Source of the DNA: Leifsonia sp. NPDC080035
Lineage (GTDB): Bacteria; Actinomycetota; Actinomycetes; Actinomycetales; Microbacteriaceae
Direction: 5' to 3'
NCBI RefSeq assembly: GCF_040050925.1
Contig: NZ_CP157390.1
Coordinates: 3,100,001 to 3,164,000, forward strand
DNA: 64,000 bases
Positions 17,826 to 26,213 of the stretch are shown piece after piece. How positions within the stretch are numbered: position 1 is the stretch's first letter; the number at the start of each line of letters is the position of its first letter. A program made the translations under genes and the position numbers. The notes beneath the pieces are model-generated. The model was not told the origin of the DNA. It did not search any database and was given only the letters and a program-made list of their open reading frames with translations.

Positions 17826-19888
17826 CGCGTCACCGCCGTGGTGAAGCCGCCCGGCAGCACGAGCACCGCCGCGTGACCCTCGACCGTCCTGGCCGGCCCG
17901 ACCTGCCGGCCGGCCGAGTCGTAACTCGTCACGAGGACGCGGCCGGTCAGTCCGAGCTTCTGGGGAAGCGGTGCCTTCGTGCCGTTGACGTACACGTCGA
18001 GGCCGCCGGCTCCGCGGAGGCCCAGGTGCGAGACGAGCGGCTGGACGAGGACGGCGTCGAGGTGCGTCGCGCCGGACACCCGCGCCGTCACCGTCGTGGC
18101 GCCGGCCGGAACCGGGACGGGCAGCGTCTGAGGGAGCAGGAACACCGGGCTCGGACCGATACCCTGCACGGCCCCGGCGCGCACGTTCTGCGAGCTGCCC
18201 AGGGGGAGGGCGACACGGCCGACGCGGGCCGTCCACGCGGTGCTGCCGGAGCCGCCGGGGCCGAGGTCGGCGATCGGCAGGATGCGTGCGGCCGGGTGGC
18301 CGGCGGGCAGCGTCAGGGTGACGGTGTCGCCGGTCGCTGCCGCGACGTACTCCCCGCCTGACCAGTTCGCCGATCCGGTCCAGGCCGACGGCGGCGTCAC
18401 AACGGCCGGGGATCCGGTCACCGTCCCGGACTCCGCTTCGACGACGCGCAGGCCGTCCGTGGCGGTGGTGCGGGTGAGCGCGGTGGCGGCGCGGGCGATC
18501 GTGGGATGCGCATCCAGCGCGAGCATGCTGAGCTCGGTGTGGATGACCGACTCGGCGCCGCAGTTGCGGTTGACCGTGCCGTCGCCCGCGATGCCGTCGA
18601 CGCACACACCGGTGGCCGGGTCGTAGACGGGGACACCGGCAGGGTTCGCGCCGAAGTACCACGCGGCCTGCGCGCCGGCGAGGGCGGCGAGCCCGGCCGC
18701 TCCGGTCGCGTCGGCGGCCGCGACCAGTCCTTCGACGCGGGAGTCGACGCCGTACGCGATCTGGGTCCGGTCGGCCGGGGTCGGCGTCCAGCCGTTGTCC
18801 GGGCCGCCGGTCGCCAGCAGCTGTGCGGTGAACTGCGCCAGGTCGGTGCTCGCGGCCCTCTGCAGTCCGCCGTTCTTCAGCACGACGGCGGCGGCGGTGA
18901 GCGCGGCAGGCTGCATCCCGCCCCAGGCGTGCCAGAACGTGGGGGAGTTGGCCTCGGGGAGCAGCGCGCCGAACGGCCACTGGCCCACGCCGCCGCTGGC
19001 GAGGCCCGCGATGCCCTCGGCGTAGCGGGAGAGCGCCACGCGAGCGCGGGCGTCTGCCGGGGCCGCAGCGGCGTATGCGCTGAGCCCGAGCACGGCCTCG
19101 GCGGTGGGGCTCGCGCTGCCGACGATCAGCCAGCCGGGGACGCGCACACCGTTCGCGACCTCGTGCGTGCCGTACCTCGACAGCGACTGCCGCTCGAGCG
19201 CGCCGAGCGCGAGAGACATCCTGCTCGCCAGGAACGAGGCGAACGCGGGATCGGCGTCGCGGAACCCGGCGTAGCCCTCGCCGAGCGCCCAGACCGTGCG
19301 GGCGAGCCAGAACGACTCGGCCGAGTCGCTCGGGTCCGGCTGCTCGACCGGGATCGCCGACGGGTTCAGCGTGCCGTCCGACTGCTGCCAGAGCACGACG
19401 TTCCCGGCGTTCGGGCCGGAGTCGGTCTGCAGGTAGGTGAGGGAGCGCAGCAGCTCGTAGGCGCTGTCGCGGCTCGCCGCGGTGCCGTTCTGCTTCCAGT
19501 CGCGCAGGTAGACGACCGCGGCGCGGGAGATGTCGTCGGCGTCGAAGGCGCCCTGGGCGTACCAGCCCTTCGCCGCGTCCGTGATCGGGCCGCCGCCGAC
19601 GCGGGTGAAGGATCCGTCGGCGTTTCGGTTCGCGTACACCCAGGGCGCCCGGGCGGTGGGCTCGCTCTGCTGTCGGTAGGTGCTGTGCCCGGCGACGCCC
19701 GGCGGCAGCGGCGCGTCGTCGAGCAGGAAGTCGAGGTGGGCGAGGTTCGTGAGCTTCGGCGCGCTGGAGGCGCTGGTCGCGCTCGCGGGCGCCGCCGGGG
19801 CGGCGGCGGCATCGGCCGCAGGGACGGCGACAGCCCCGATGAGGAGTGCGGCGCCCGCGAGAGCTGAGAGGATTCGTGTCCGCATCAT
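17822..19888 (-). CDS. Secreted alpha/alpha-toroid enzyme with C-terminal CBM-like domain
   Basis: The 688-residue precursor has a Sec signal peptide (residues 1-28, ending at an AxA site) and no lipobox, so it is exported. Residues 45-480 look like a helical toroid of the six-hairpin glycosidase type, with SYxQxxxG-like aromatic repeats (YLRDWKQNGTA, ESFWLARTVWALGEGY, FWHAWGGMQPAAL). Residues 500-600 resemble a CBM6/35-type carbohydrate-binding sandwich (VVEAESGTVTGSP, ANWSGGEYVAAA), followed by a further beta-rich segment. I cannot assign a CAZy family. It is the first gene of the LacI-controlled operon, so it probably frees an oligosaccharide from a polymer outside the cell. AAGGGA precedes the tandem ATGs at 19888/19885. 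Confidence 0.72.
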   Translation of the reverse strand: MMRTRILSALAGAALLIGAVAVPAADAAAAPAAPASATSASSAPKLTNLAHLDFLLDDAPLPPGVAGHSTYRQQSEPTARAPWVYANRNADGSFTRVGGGPITDAAKGWYAQGAFDADDISRAAVVYLRDWKQNGTAASRDSAYELLRSLTYLQTDSGPNAGNVVLWQQSDGTLNPSAIPVEQPDPSDSAESFWLARTVWALGEGYAGFRDADPAFASFLASRMSLALGALERQSLSRYGTHEVANGVRVPGWLIVGSASPTAEAVLGLSAYAAAAPADARARVALSRYAEGIAGLASGGVGQWPFGALLPEANSPTFWHAWGGMQPAALTAAAVVLKNGGLQRAASTDLAQFTAQLLATGGPDNGWTPTPADRTQIAYGVDSRVEGLVAAADATGAAGLAALAGAQAAWYFGANPAGVPVYDPATGVCVDGIAGDGTVNRNCGAESVIHTELSMLALDAHPTIARAATALTRTTATDGLRVVEAESGTVTGSPAVVTPPSAWTGSANWSGGEYVAAATGDTVTLTLPAGHPAARILPIADLGPGGSGSTAWTARVGRVALPLGSSQNVRAGAVQGIGPSPVFLLPQTLPVPVPAGATTVTARVSGATHLDAVLVQPLVSHLGLRGAGGLDVYVNGTKAPLPQKLGLTGRVLVTSYDSAGRQVGPARTVEGHAAVLVLPGGFTTAVTR

Positions 19889-19920
19889 TGCGTTCCCTTG
19901 AGTCGTGAGAACCGAGTCGT

Positions 19921-19934
19921 CTAAACCGGTTTAG
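19921..19934 (-). promoter_or_regulatory. LacI-family operator palindrome
   Basis: CTAAACCGGTTTAG is a perfect 14-bp palindrome with the central CG typical of LacI-family sites. It lies 5-19 bases downstream of the -10 box at 19940-19945, covering the predicted transcription start, and 32 bases before the secreted-enzyme ATG. The operon encodes its own LacI protein at 16803-17825, the obvious ligand. Confidence 0.82.
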
Positions 19935-19939
19935 GCGGC

Positions 19940-19968
19940 ACGGTAGGCGCGGTTTCCGAGCTTGTCAA
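19940..19968 (-). promoter_or_regulatory. Promoter of the LacI-controlled glycan operon
   Basis: On the minus strand a perfect TTGACA (19968-19963) is followed after exactly 17 bases by TACCGT (19945-19940). Transcription would start around 19933, inside the LacI palindrome. It is the best-matching sigma-A-type promoter in the window. Confidence 0.72.
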
Positions 19969-20056
19969 CAGAGGGTCTTGTGGACGTCTGGGGCCGAGGG
20001 AAGACTGGGGCGGACCGGACAGCGCCGTGCCGGACACTCGCGACCGAGGAGGAACA

Positions 20057-21178
20057 GTGGAGTACAAGGACATTCCGACCAAGGCCGACATCGAGAGGAT
20101 CGCCGCCTTCCGCGAACCGGGATGCGTCAGCATCTACCTGCCGACCGGCACCACGCCGCCGGAGGCGGATCGGGCACGGATCGAGCTGAAGAACCACCTG
20201 GCGCAGGCGGTGAAGTCGCTCGAATCGCTCGGGGTGCCCCGCGCGAGGATCGCCGCCGTCCAGTCGGAGGGCGAGAGCATCCTGGAGGACAGGGACTTCT
20301 GGCGGTACCAGTCGCGCTCCCTGGCCGTGTTCCTCGACGGCGAGCTCGCGGAGACCTTCCGCCTGCCCAACCGGCTGACCAGCGTGTGCGAGGTCGCCGA
20401 CCGGTTCTACGTCAAGCCGCTGCTGCGCGCGGTCACCTTCCCGCAGTCGGCGTTCATCCTCGCGCTCGCCCAGAACTCCGTCCGGCTGATCAAGGTCGAC
20501 CCCGAGGCGCCCGCGGTCATCGTGGACGTGGACGGGATGCCGCGCGACGTCGCATCGGCCGTCGGACTCACGACGATCAGCGGCCGCTCGGCCGAGGGCC
20601 GCATCCAGGGCTCGGAGGGCCAGAAGGTCCGGATGCTCGAGTACGTGCAAGCCATCGAGCGCGCGCTGCACCCGCTGCTCGCGAACTCGACGGAGCCGCT
20701 CATCCTGGCCGCGGCCGAGCCGCTCACCGGGATCTTCCGCGGCGCGAGCGACTACCCGCACCTGGTCGAGGAGACCATCCAGGGGAACCCGGAGGACAAG
20801 ACGGAGGAGGAGCTCGCGGCGGCCGCCCGGCGTGTGCTCGACAACCTCTACGCGGGCAAGGTCGCGACGCTGAAGGATACGTTCGAGACGCGGATCGCGG
20901 CCGGGACGGCGCTCGTCGACATGAGCGACATCGCCCGCGCCGCGACGTTCGGCGCCGTCGAGGCACTGGTGTTCGACATCGACGCCCGGGTGCCGGGCTC
21001 GATCGACGACGAGTCGGGCACGATCGTCTTCGCGCCCGACGACGCCCCCGGATATTACGGCGTCACCGACGAGATCCTGCGCCGGTCGCTGGCCTCGAAG
21101 GCGCGCATCTACGCGCTCCGCGCCGAGGACGTGCCGGGCGGCGGCCCGGTCGCCGCCGCCGTGCGCTTCCCCGTCTGA
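20057..21178 (+). CDS. baeRF-fold protein (bacterial archaeo-eukaryotic release factor-like)
   Basis: The 373-residue protein starts at a GTG behind GAGGAGGAA. It opens with IPTKADIERIAAFREPGCVSIYLPT and has middle and C-terminal domains with YVKPLLRAVTFPQSAFILALAQNSVRL and VEALVFDIDARVPGSID. These are hallmarks of the baeRF families, bacterial relatives of eRF1/Vms1/pelota proposed to act on stalled ribosomes or peptidyl-tRNA. I see no GGQ motif, which several baeRF families also lack. It is a single-gene unit divergent from the glycan operon and convergent with DUF2017. The fold assignment is fairly firm; the function is not established. Confidence 0.72.
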   Translation: MEYKDIPTKADIERIAAFREPGCVSIYLPTGTTPPEADRARIELKNHLAQAVKSLESLGVPRARIAAVQSEGESILEDRDFWRYQSRSLAVFLDGELAETFRLPNRLTSVCEVADRFYVKPLLRAVTFPQSAFILALAQNSVRLIKVDPEAPAVIVDVDGMPRDVASAVGLTTISGRSAEGRIQGSEGQKVRMLEYVQAIERALHPLLANSTEPLILAAAEPLTGIFRGASDYPHLVEETIQGNPEDKTEEELAAAARRVLDNLYAGKVATLKDTFETRIAAGTALVDMSDIARAATFGAVEALVFDIDARVPGSIDDESGTIVFAPDDAPGYYGVTDEILRRSLASKARIYALRAEDVPGGGPVAAAVRFPV

Positions 21179-21197
21179 GCCGCGGGGGAGCGCTCAG
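21175..21197. terminator. Hairpin across convergent stop codons
   Basis: CTGAGC (21175-21180) pairs with GCTCAG (21192-21197) around an 11-base loop. The stops of the baeRF gene and the DUF2017 gene are both in the stem, as at 8900-8932 and 29099-29110. It lacks a T-run. Confidence 0.45.
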
Positions 21198-21700
21198 CGC
21201 GCGTCGAGCGCCAGCACGAGCGACTCCTGCACGCCCGCGAGCCAGTCGTAGACCGCCCGCTGCAGGGCGGACGACTCGTCGTGGATGTCGCCCTCGTCGC
21301 CGTCCTGGACGATCCCCAGCCGCGCAGCGAGCACGAGCCGGATGTCCGTGAGGGTCCGCAGCCACGCCCCGGCCTGCGCCGCATCGAGCCGCACCTCTAC
21401 CGCGCCCTTGCTGCCGTCGCGGGCCAGGCTCTCGGCCACCACGCGCGCGTTCAGCGCCTTGCGTTCGGCGAGACCGGCGGCGGTGAACCGGCGGAACTCG
21501 GCGGACGCCTCCGGGTCGTCGGGGTAGGCGTCGGGGAGCAGCCGCAGTACGGCGGGGTCGAACCCCGCGACCCCCGCGCCCTCGGCCGCCGCGGTGGCGA
21601 TGGCGCCGGCCTCGCCGGAGAGGTGCACGAGCAGGTCCACCTCGTCCCGGCCGAAGCGTGCGCGCAGCGTGCCGTCCTTGGCGAGACGGAATGGCCTCAC
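21194..21700 (-). CDS. DUF2017 family protein
   Basis: A 168-residue protein from a GTG that overlaps the clpS stop (GTGA). It opens with [24 protein letters not shown] and has the [15 protein letters not shown] and [19 protein letters not shown] helices typical of DUF2017, an actinobacterial family almost always encoded directly after clpS. The close coupling suggests a role around ClpS/ClpP proteolysis, but no activity is known. It ends with a short alpha-helical dimer-like segment, [16 protein letters not shown]. Confidence 0.85.
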   Translation of the reverse strand: MRPFRLAKDGTLRARFGRDEVDLLVHLSGEAGAIATAAAEGAGVAGFDPAVLRLLPDAYPDDPEASAEFRRFTAAGLAERKALNARVVAESLARDGSKGAVEVRLDAAQAGAWLRTLTDIRLVLAARLGIVQDGDEGDIHDESSALQRAVYDWLAGVQESLVLALDAR

Positions 21701-21987
21701 GCGTCGGCCCTCGTCAGCGTCGCCCACAGCCCGTAGTCGTGCATCGCCTCCACGTGGCGCTCCATCTCCTCGCGGGTGCCGGTCGCCACCACCGCCTTGC
21801 CCTCGGTGTGCACGAGCATCATCAGCCGTTCCGCCTCCGCGCGGGGGTACCCGAAGTAGGTCTGGAACACGTGCGTGACGTACGACATCAGGTTCACCGG
21901 GTCGTTCCAGACGATGGTGACCCACGGCGAGCCCAGCTCCAGGCTCTCGCCGAGCCCGGTTTCCTCCAGCGTTCGGGCGTCGGTCAT
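21697..21987 (-). CDS. clpS: ATP-dependent Clp protease adaptor ClpS
   Basis: The 96-residue protein contains the ClpS core: [20 protein letters not shown] (the DPVN loop and the Met/His that bind N-degrons), then [16 protein letters not shown] and a final [10 protein letters not shown] helix. ClpS delivers N-end-rule substrates to ClpAP/ClpCP in the cytoplasm. Length and motifs are complete. The start at 21987 overlaps the GH15 stop by 4 bases and the end overlaps DUF2017, so the three are translated in a coupled series. Confidence 0.96.
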   Translation of the reverse strand: MTDARTLEETGLGESLELGSPWVTIVWNDPVNLMSYVTHVFQTYFGYPRAEAERLMMLVHTEGKAVVATGTREEMERHVEAMHDYGLWATLTRADA

Positions 21988-23789
21988 CCGGCGGGGACCT
22001 CCGCGGTCGCCTGGGCGGCGCGCACCTCCGTGATCGCGTCGGCGGCCCGGACGAGGGCGAGATGCGTCAGCGCCTGCGGTGTGTTGCCCGCCTGCGACCT
22101 GCCCTCGATGTCGTATTCCTCCGAGAGCATGCCGACGTCGTTGGCGAGGCCGAGCAGGCGGTCCATGAGCCGCTCGGCGTCCTCGACCCGGTGCGAGCGG
22201 GCGTACTGCTCGGCGAGCCAGAACGAGCACGCGAGGAACGGGTGCTCGCCGGGCGGAAGGCCGTCGACGCCGGTGTCCGTGCGGTAGCGCAGCACCAGGC
22301 CGTCCTGCATCAAGTCCTCTTCGATCGCGCGCACGGTGCCGAGCATCCTCGGGTCGTCGAAGGCGCAGTAGCCGACCTGGGGGAGCAGCAGCAGTGAGGC
22401 GTCGAGGTCCCTGCTCCCGTACGTCTGGACGTAGGTGCCGCGGTGCTCGTCGAAGCCGTTGGCCTCCAGATCCGCGCGGATCTCCGCCTGCAGCCGGCGC
22501 CAGCGCTCCACCGGCCCGCTGAGCCCGTACTCCTCGACGCCGCGGATGGCGCAGTCGAACGCCGCCCAGACGAGCGCGCGCGAGTGCGTGAACGCCTTCG
22601 GTTCGCCGCGGATCTCCCAGATGCCGTGATCGGGGTTGCGCCAGCTGTCCTCCAGGTAGCCCATCAGCGCCCGTTGCAGCGCCCACGAGAACCGCGTCTC
22701 CGGCACCCCGGCCGCACGACCGCGGTCCAGGGCGAGCATCACCTCGCCGATGACGTCCGCCTGGAACTGGGTGGACGCGTCGTTGCCGATGCGGACCGGC
22801 CGTGCGCCCTGGTACCCCGGCAGGCTGACGATCTCGCGCTCGGTCAGGTCGCGCTCCCCGGCCAGCCCGTACATGATCTGCACGTCGGCGGGATCGCCGG
22901 CGATCGCGCGCAGCAGCCAGTCGCGCCAGTGGTCCACATAGTCGGCGTAGCCGTGCGAGAGCAGCACTGCGATGGTGAGCGAGGCGTCCCGCAGCCAGAC
23001 GTAGCGGTAGTCCCAGTTGCGCTCGCCGCCGAACGCCTCGGGCAGGGACGTGGTCGCCGCGGCGACGATGCCGCCGGTCTCCAGGTGCGTCAGAGCCCGC
23101 AGCAGGAGCAGCGAGCGCACCACCTGCTCGCGGTACGGGCCCTCATGGTCGCAGCCGGACGCCCAGTCCGTCCACCACGACCGGGTCTGCGCCAGCGCTT
23201 TCTCGACGTCCACGGCCGCGGGGGCGGACCGGTGCGAGGGGAACCAGGTCATCGACAGGTCGACGGTCTGACCCGCGGCCACGGTGAAGGTGCCGTCGTG
23301 CGAGTGGTCGGACGCCGTGAGCGCCGGCCCGCGGACGACGAGCCCGTCCGGGCCCGCGACCGCCACCAGCGCCGGCGGCCTCTCCGCGGTGTCCTTCCGC
23401 ACCCAGGGGATCGCGGTGGCATACCCGAAGCGGATGCGCAGATCCTGCCGCATCGTCACCCGGCCGCTGACGCCCCGCACCCTGCGCACCAGGTCGGCCC
23501 GGTGGTCGCCCATCGGCATGGCGTCGACGACCTCGACCTCGCCGTCGGCGGTCCGCCAGCGGGTGACGAGGATCATCGTGTCGCGCTCGTAGTGCCGCGT
23601 GCTCGTGGCGGTGGCGTCGGCCGGCGCGAGCAGCCAGCGCCCGTGGTCCTCCGTGCCCAGCAGCGCGCCGAACGTGGACGGCGCGTCATAGCGCGGCAGG
23701 CACAGCCAGTCGATGCTTCCGTCCGATCCGACGAGGGCGCCCGTGAAGCAGTCACTGATCAGGGCGTAATCCTCGATGGGGAGCGACAT
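21984..23789 (-). CDS. Glycoside hydrolase family 15 protein (glucoamylase/trehalase-like)
   Basis: The 601-residue cytoplasmic protein begins with [31 protein letters not shown], the N-terminal signature of bacterial GH15. [13 protein letters not shown] is the substrate-binding helix pair, [20 protein letters not shown] carries the likely general acid Glu, and GMLSEEYD near residue 565 carries the likely base. Actinobacterial GH15 proteins include glucoamylases and trehalases; the latter would fit the otsAB genes at 36669-38971. No secretion signal is present. It heads the operon with clpS and DUF2017 and is divergent from zwf, 29 bases apart. Confidence 0.9.
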   Translation of the reverse strand: MSLPIEDYALISDCFTGALVGSDGSIDWLCLPRYDAPSTFGALLGTEDHGRWLLAPADATATSTRHYERDTMILVTRWRTADGEVEVVDAMPMGDHRADLVRRVRGVSGRVTMRQDLRIRFGYATAIPWVRKDTAERPPALVAVAGPDGLVVRGPALTASDHSHDGTFTVAAGQTVDLSMTWFPSHRSAPAAVDVEKALAQTRSWWTDWASGCDHEGPYREQVVRSLLLLRALTHLETGGIVAAATTSLPEAFGGERNWDYRYVWLRDASLTIAVLLSHGYADYVDHWRDWLLRAIAGDPADVQIMYGLAGERDLTEREIVSLPGYQGARPVRIGNDASTQFQADVIGEVMLALDRGRAAGVPETRFSWALQRALMGYLEDSWRNPDHGIWEIRGEPKAFTHSRALVWAAFDCAIRGVEEYGLSGPVERWRRLQAEIRADLEANGFDEHRGTYVQTYGSRDLDASLLLLPQVGYCAFDDPRMLGTVRAIEEDLMQDGLVLRYRTDTGVDGLPPGEHPFLACSFWLAEQYARSHRVEDAERLMDRLLGLANDVGMLSEEYDIEGRSQAGNTPQALTHLALVRAADAITEVRAAQATAEVPAG

Positions 23790-23811
23790 GATTCCAGTAT
23801 GGCCGTACTGT
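23783..23811 (+). promoter_or_regulatory. Putative zwf promoter with near-palindrome in the zwf/GH15 gap
   Basis: GCGACA (23783-23788) and TACTGT (23806-23811) are 17 bases apart; transcription would start at or next to the zwf ATG at 23819, giving a leaderless message. The -10 overlaps a 16-bp near-palindrome at 23795-23810 (CAGTAtGGCCgTACTG, one mismatched pair), which could be a shared operator for the divergent GH15 gene. Confidence 0.45.
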
Positions 23812-23818
23812 GATGGGC

Positions 23819-25195
23819 ATGACGCAGTCCGTTGGCACTCTGGTGATTCTCGGAGCGAGCGGCGATCTGTCGTCCAGACTCCTCCTCCCGGCCGTCGGCC
23901 AGCTGCTCACGAATCACCCCGAGCGACGCTTCCGTCTCGTCGGCGCGGGTGTCGAGGACTGGACGGATGCGCACTGGCGTTCCGTGGTGCGCGCGAGCTT
24001 CGCGACCACCGGCTCGAAGGGCCGCACGGTGGACGCGCTGCTGAAGAGCACGACGTATCTCCGGGCGGATGTGACGGACCCGGACGACCTCGCGCGCGTC
24101 CTCGCCGCGTGTGAGGGCGCCCCGGCTCTCTACTTCGCGCTGCCGCCCGCTATCACCGCGAAGGCCTGCGCCGCGCTGGAGAAGATCGATCGGCCGGCCG
24201 GGCTCACGCTCGCCCTGGAGAAGCCGTTCGGCACCGACAAGCGCAGCGCGATCGCACTGAACGCGCAGCTGGCGAAGCTCGTGCCGGAGGAGCGCATCCA
24301 CCGCATCGACCACTTCCTCGGTCGGTCGACGGTGCTGAACATGATCGGCCTGCGCTTCGCCAACAGCATCCTGGAACCGCTGTGGAACAGCGACCACATC
24401 GAGCGGGTCGACATCGTCTACGACGAGACCCTGGGGCTGGAGGATCGCGCCCGCTATTACGACACCGCCGGCGCCCTCATCGACATGATCCAGAGCCACC
24501 TGCTGCAGGTGCTCGCCGTGCTCGCGATGGAGCCGCCATCGTCGCTGGACGCGATGGACCTGCGCGACGCGAAGGCGACCGTGCTGCGGGCGACGCGGGT
24601 GTGGCGGGGGAGCCCGAAGGAGTCGAGCAGGCGCGCGCGGTACACGGCGGGCGAGATCGAGGGCAGGAAGCTGCCCTCGTACGCGAAGGAGCCGGGCGTC
24701 GACCCCGCACGGCACACCGAGACGCTCGCCGAGATGACGGTGCAGATCGACACCTGGCGCTGGGCGGGCGTCCCGTTCACCCTGCGGTCGGGCAAGGCGC
24801 TCGGGACGCGGCGCCGCGAGGTCGTCATCACGTTCAAGCCGGCCCGGCACATCCCGGTCGGGCTCAAGGGCACGAGGGAGCCGACCAAGCTGCGGATCAT
24901 GCTCGCTCCGGACGCGATGTCGCTGGAGCTCAATGTCAACGGGCCGGGCGACCCGCACGAGATCGACCGGATCGCCATGACGGCGGAGTTCGGCCCCGGC
25001 GAGCTGAACGCGTACGGCGAGGTCCTGGAGGGCATCCTCGACGGCGACCCGTCGCTCTCGGTGCGGGCGGACACGGCCGTGGAGTGCTGGCGGATCGTCG
25101 CGCCCGTGCTGACGGAGTGGGCGAAGGACGAGGTGCCGCTGCAGAGCTACCGCGCGGGGTCGGAGGGTCCGGCCTCCTGGCCGCCGCTCGGCTGA
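23819..25195 (+). CDS. zwf: Glucose-6-phosphate 1-dehydrogenase
   Basis: Using the ATG at 23819 (in-frame starts at 23810 and 23813 are less likely), the protein has 458 residues. LVILGASGDLSSRLLLPA binds NADP, LALEKPFGTD is the sugar-phosphate-site motif, and RIDHFLGRS contains the family's catalytic His region (usually RIDHYLGK). It would oxidise glucose 6-phosphate to 6-phosphogluconolactone in the pentose phosphate pathway. It is a little shorter than the main actinobacterial Zwf and no opcA or tal-tkt cluster is nearby, so it is probably a second, free-standing G6PD. It has no ribosome site, consistent with leaderless expression. Confidence 0.9.
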   Translation: MTQSVGTLVILGASGDLSSRLLLPAVGQLLTNHPERRFRLVGAGVEDWTDAHWRSVVRASFATTGSKGRTVDALLKSTTYLRADVTDPDDLARVLAACEGAPALYFALPPAITAKACAALEKIDRPAGLTLALEKPFGTDKRSAIALNAQLAKLVPEERIHRIDHFLGRSTVLNMIGLRFANSILEPLWNSDHIERVDIVYDETLGLEDRARYYDTAGALIDMIQSHLLQVLAVLAMEPPSSLDAMDLRDAKATVLRATRVWRGSPKESSRRARYTAGEIEGRKLPSYAKEPGVDPARHTETLAEMTVQIDTWRWAGVPFTLRSGKALGTRRREVVITFKPARHIPVGLKGTREPTKLRIMLAPDAMSLELNVNGPGDPHEIDRIAMTAEFGPGELNAYGEVLEGILDGDPSLSVRADTAVECWRIVAPVLTEWAKDEVPLQSYRAGSEGPASWPPLG

Positions 25196-25232
25196 GCCCC
25201 GCGACGGTCATCCGGCCCCGACGGGTCGGTGG

Positions 25233-25736
25233 TCAGGCGGCGGGGCGCTCCACGTGCTCGACCGCCGGGATCTCGCCGGTGACCGGCTTGCGCAGGTCCG
25301 TCCAGACGGTGATCGGCGCCGGCTCCCAGCCGAAGGCGGCGGGCTCCTCGGGTGCGGTCTCCGGGGTCTCCTCGGGCGCCTCGGCCGCGGGCTCGGCGAG
25401 GTGCGCCGGCGCGGTCTCGGGGGCGAGGTGCTGCGGCTCGGAGGCCACGGCGGCTGCCGGGGCGCCGGCAGCGGCGTCGATGGCCTCGCCCGCCTGCACA
25501 CGGCGGCGCGCCTCGACGATGGCGGCGGTGATGTCGACCGCGACCGACTGGGCGAGGATCGAATGGAAGATGGCGTCGGTGTCGTCGGCGGAGCGGCGGT
25601 TGACCGTCCACTCGCCGTTCTCTCCGATGAGCTCCGCGACCTTGCGGTGCACGAGCTCGAGGATCTGTGCGTCCGTCAGCTGAGGAACCGGCGCCGCCGG
25701 AACCTCGGCGGCGGCGTGCCGCCTACGACCAAACAT
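25233..25736 (-). CDS. Hypothetical protein with Ala/Glu/Pro-rich C-terminus
   Basis: A 167-residue acidic protein I do not recognise. Residues 20-85 look folded: TDAQILELVHRKVAELIGENGEWTV and a helix SVAVDITAAIVEARRRV. Residues 86-150 are low complexity, rich in Ala, Glu and Pro, and probably disordered. It has no signal peptide or membrane segment. An ATG at 25736 follows AGGGGTTGCG, without a strong ribosome site. Its stop faces zwf. Coding is supported by strong third-position GC and codon periodicity. Confidence 0.7.
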   Translation of the reverse strand: MFGRRRHAAAEVPAAPVPQLTDAQILELVHRKVAELIGENGEWTVNRRSADDTDAIFHSILAQSVAVDITAAIVEARRRVQAGEAIDAAAGAPAAAVASEPQHLAPETAPAHLAEPAAEAPEETPETAPEEPAAFGWEPAPITVWTDLRKPVTGEIPAVEHVERPAA

Positions 25737-25862
25737 GGCGCAACCCCTTCCGATTCGGATGTCTCTCCCAGTGTCGTGTGCGAGACACGCCGAATCGCGC
25801 GGACACGCCGCACGATCAGCGGAATTCCGCCGATCCGGCCCCGAAAACCTCCCCTGCGCCGC

Positions 25863-25919
25863 CGAGGGGCACGTTGTCGTCGCTTTCGAGCCCGAAAAGC
25901 GACAACGACGTGCCCCTCG
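25863..25919. repeat. Long imperfect intergenic hairpin
   Basis: Two arms of about 24 bases, 25863-25887 and 25895-25919, pair through CGAGGGGCACGT...ACGTGCCCCTCG with two internal mismatches around a short loop. It lies in the 207-base gap between two minus-strand genes, 25 bases after the stop of the 65-residue gene. It could act as a transcription terminator or be one copy of a dispersed intergenic palindrome. No other copy is present in this window. The rest of 25737-25943 contains nothing else I can name. Confidence 0.6.
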
Positions 25920-25943
25920 ACGGGCGAAGAACGAGGGGGTGCG

Positions 25944-26141
25944 CTACTTGCCGAGCTGGCGGTCCTCCGCCTCGCGGGACTCCTGGACGACGGTGCCGAC
26001 CGCGATCACGAGTGAGATGGCCGCGCTGATCCACATCAGCGGGACCTTCCAGTCCCGCGGGCCGCTCTTGGTGGTCTGGATCGTCGTCCAGAGCCCGATC
26101 GCCGCACTGATGATGGCGCCGTTGAAGATGAACTTGCGCAT
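25944..26141 (-). CDS. Small two-helix membrane protein
   Basis: A 65-residue protein from an ATG at 26141. Residues 5-25 (FIFNGAIISAAIGLWTTIQ) and 33-53 (PLMWISAAISLVIAVGTVV) are hydrophobic helices separated by a basic turn (TKSGPRDWK); the tail is charged (ESREAEDRQLGK). I do not recognise the family. It is divergent from the ArsB-like transporter with a shared palindrome AGCGTACGCT at 26165-26174. AAAGGA lies before the ATG. Confidence 0.65.
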   Translation of the reverse strand: MRKFIFNGAIISAAIGLWTTIQTTKSGPRDWKVPLMWISAAISLVIAVGTVVQESREAEDRQLGK

Positions 26142-26213
26142 CCGCGTCCTTTCCCTCGTCCCGTAGCGTACGCTTCCCTGGGCGCGTCGGGCGCGGAGGA
26201 GAAGAGGAGGCGC

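Noticed and set aside
22443..23813. 456-codon plus-strand frame across the GH15 gene
   Set aside because: GH15 catalytic motifs are all on the minus strand; the plus frame has no recognisable domain.
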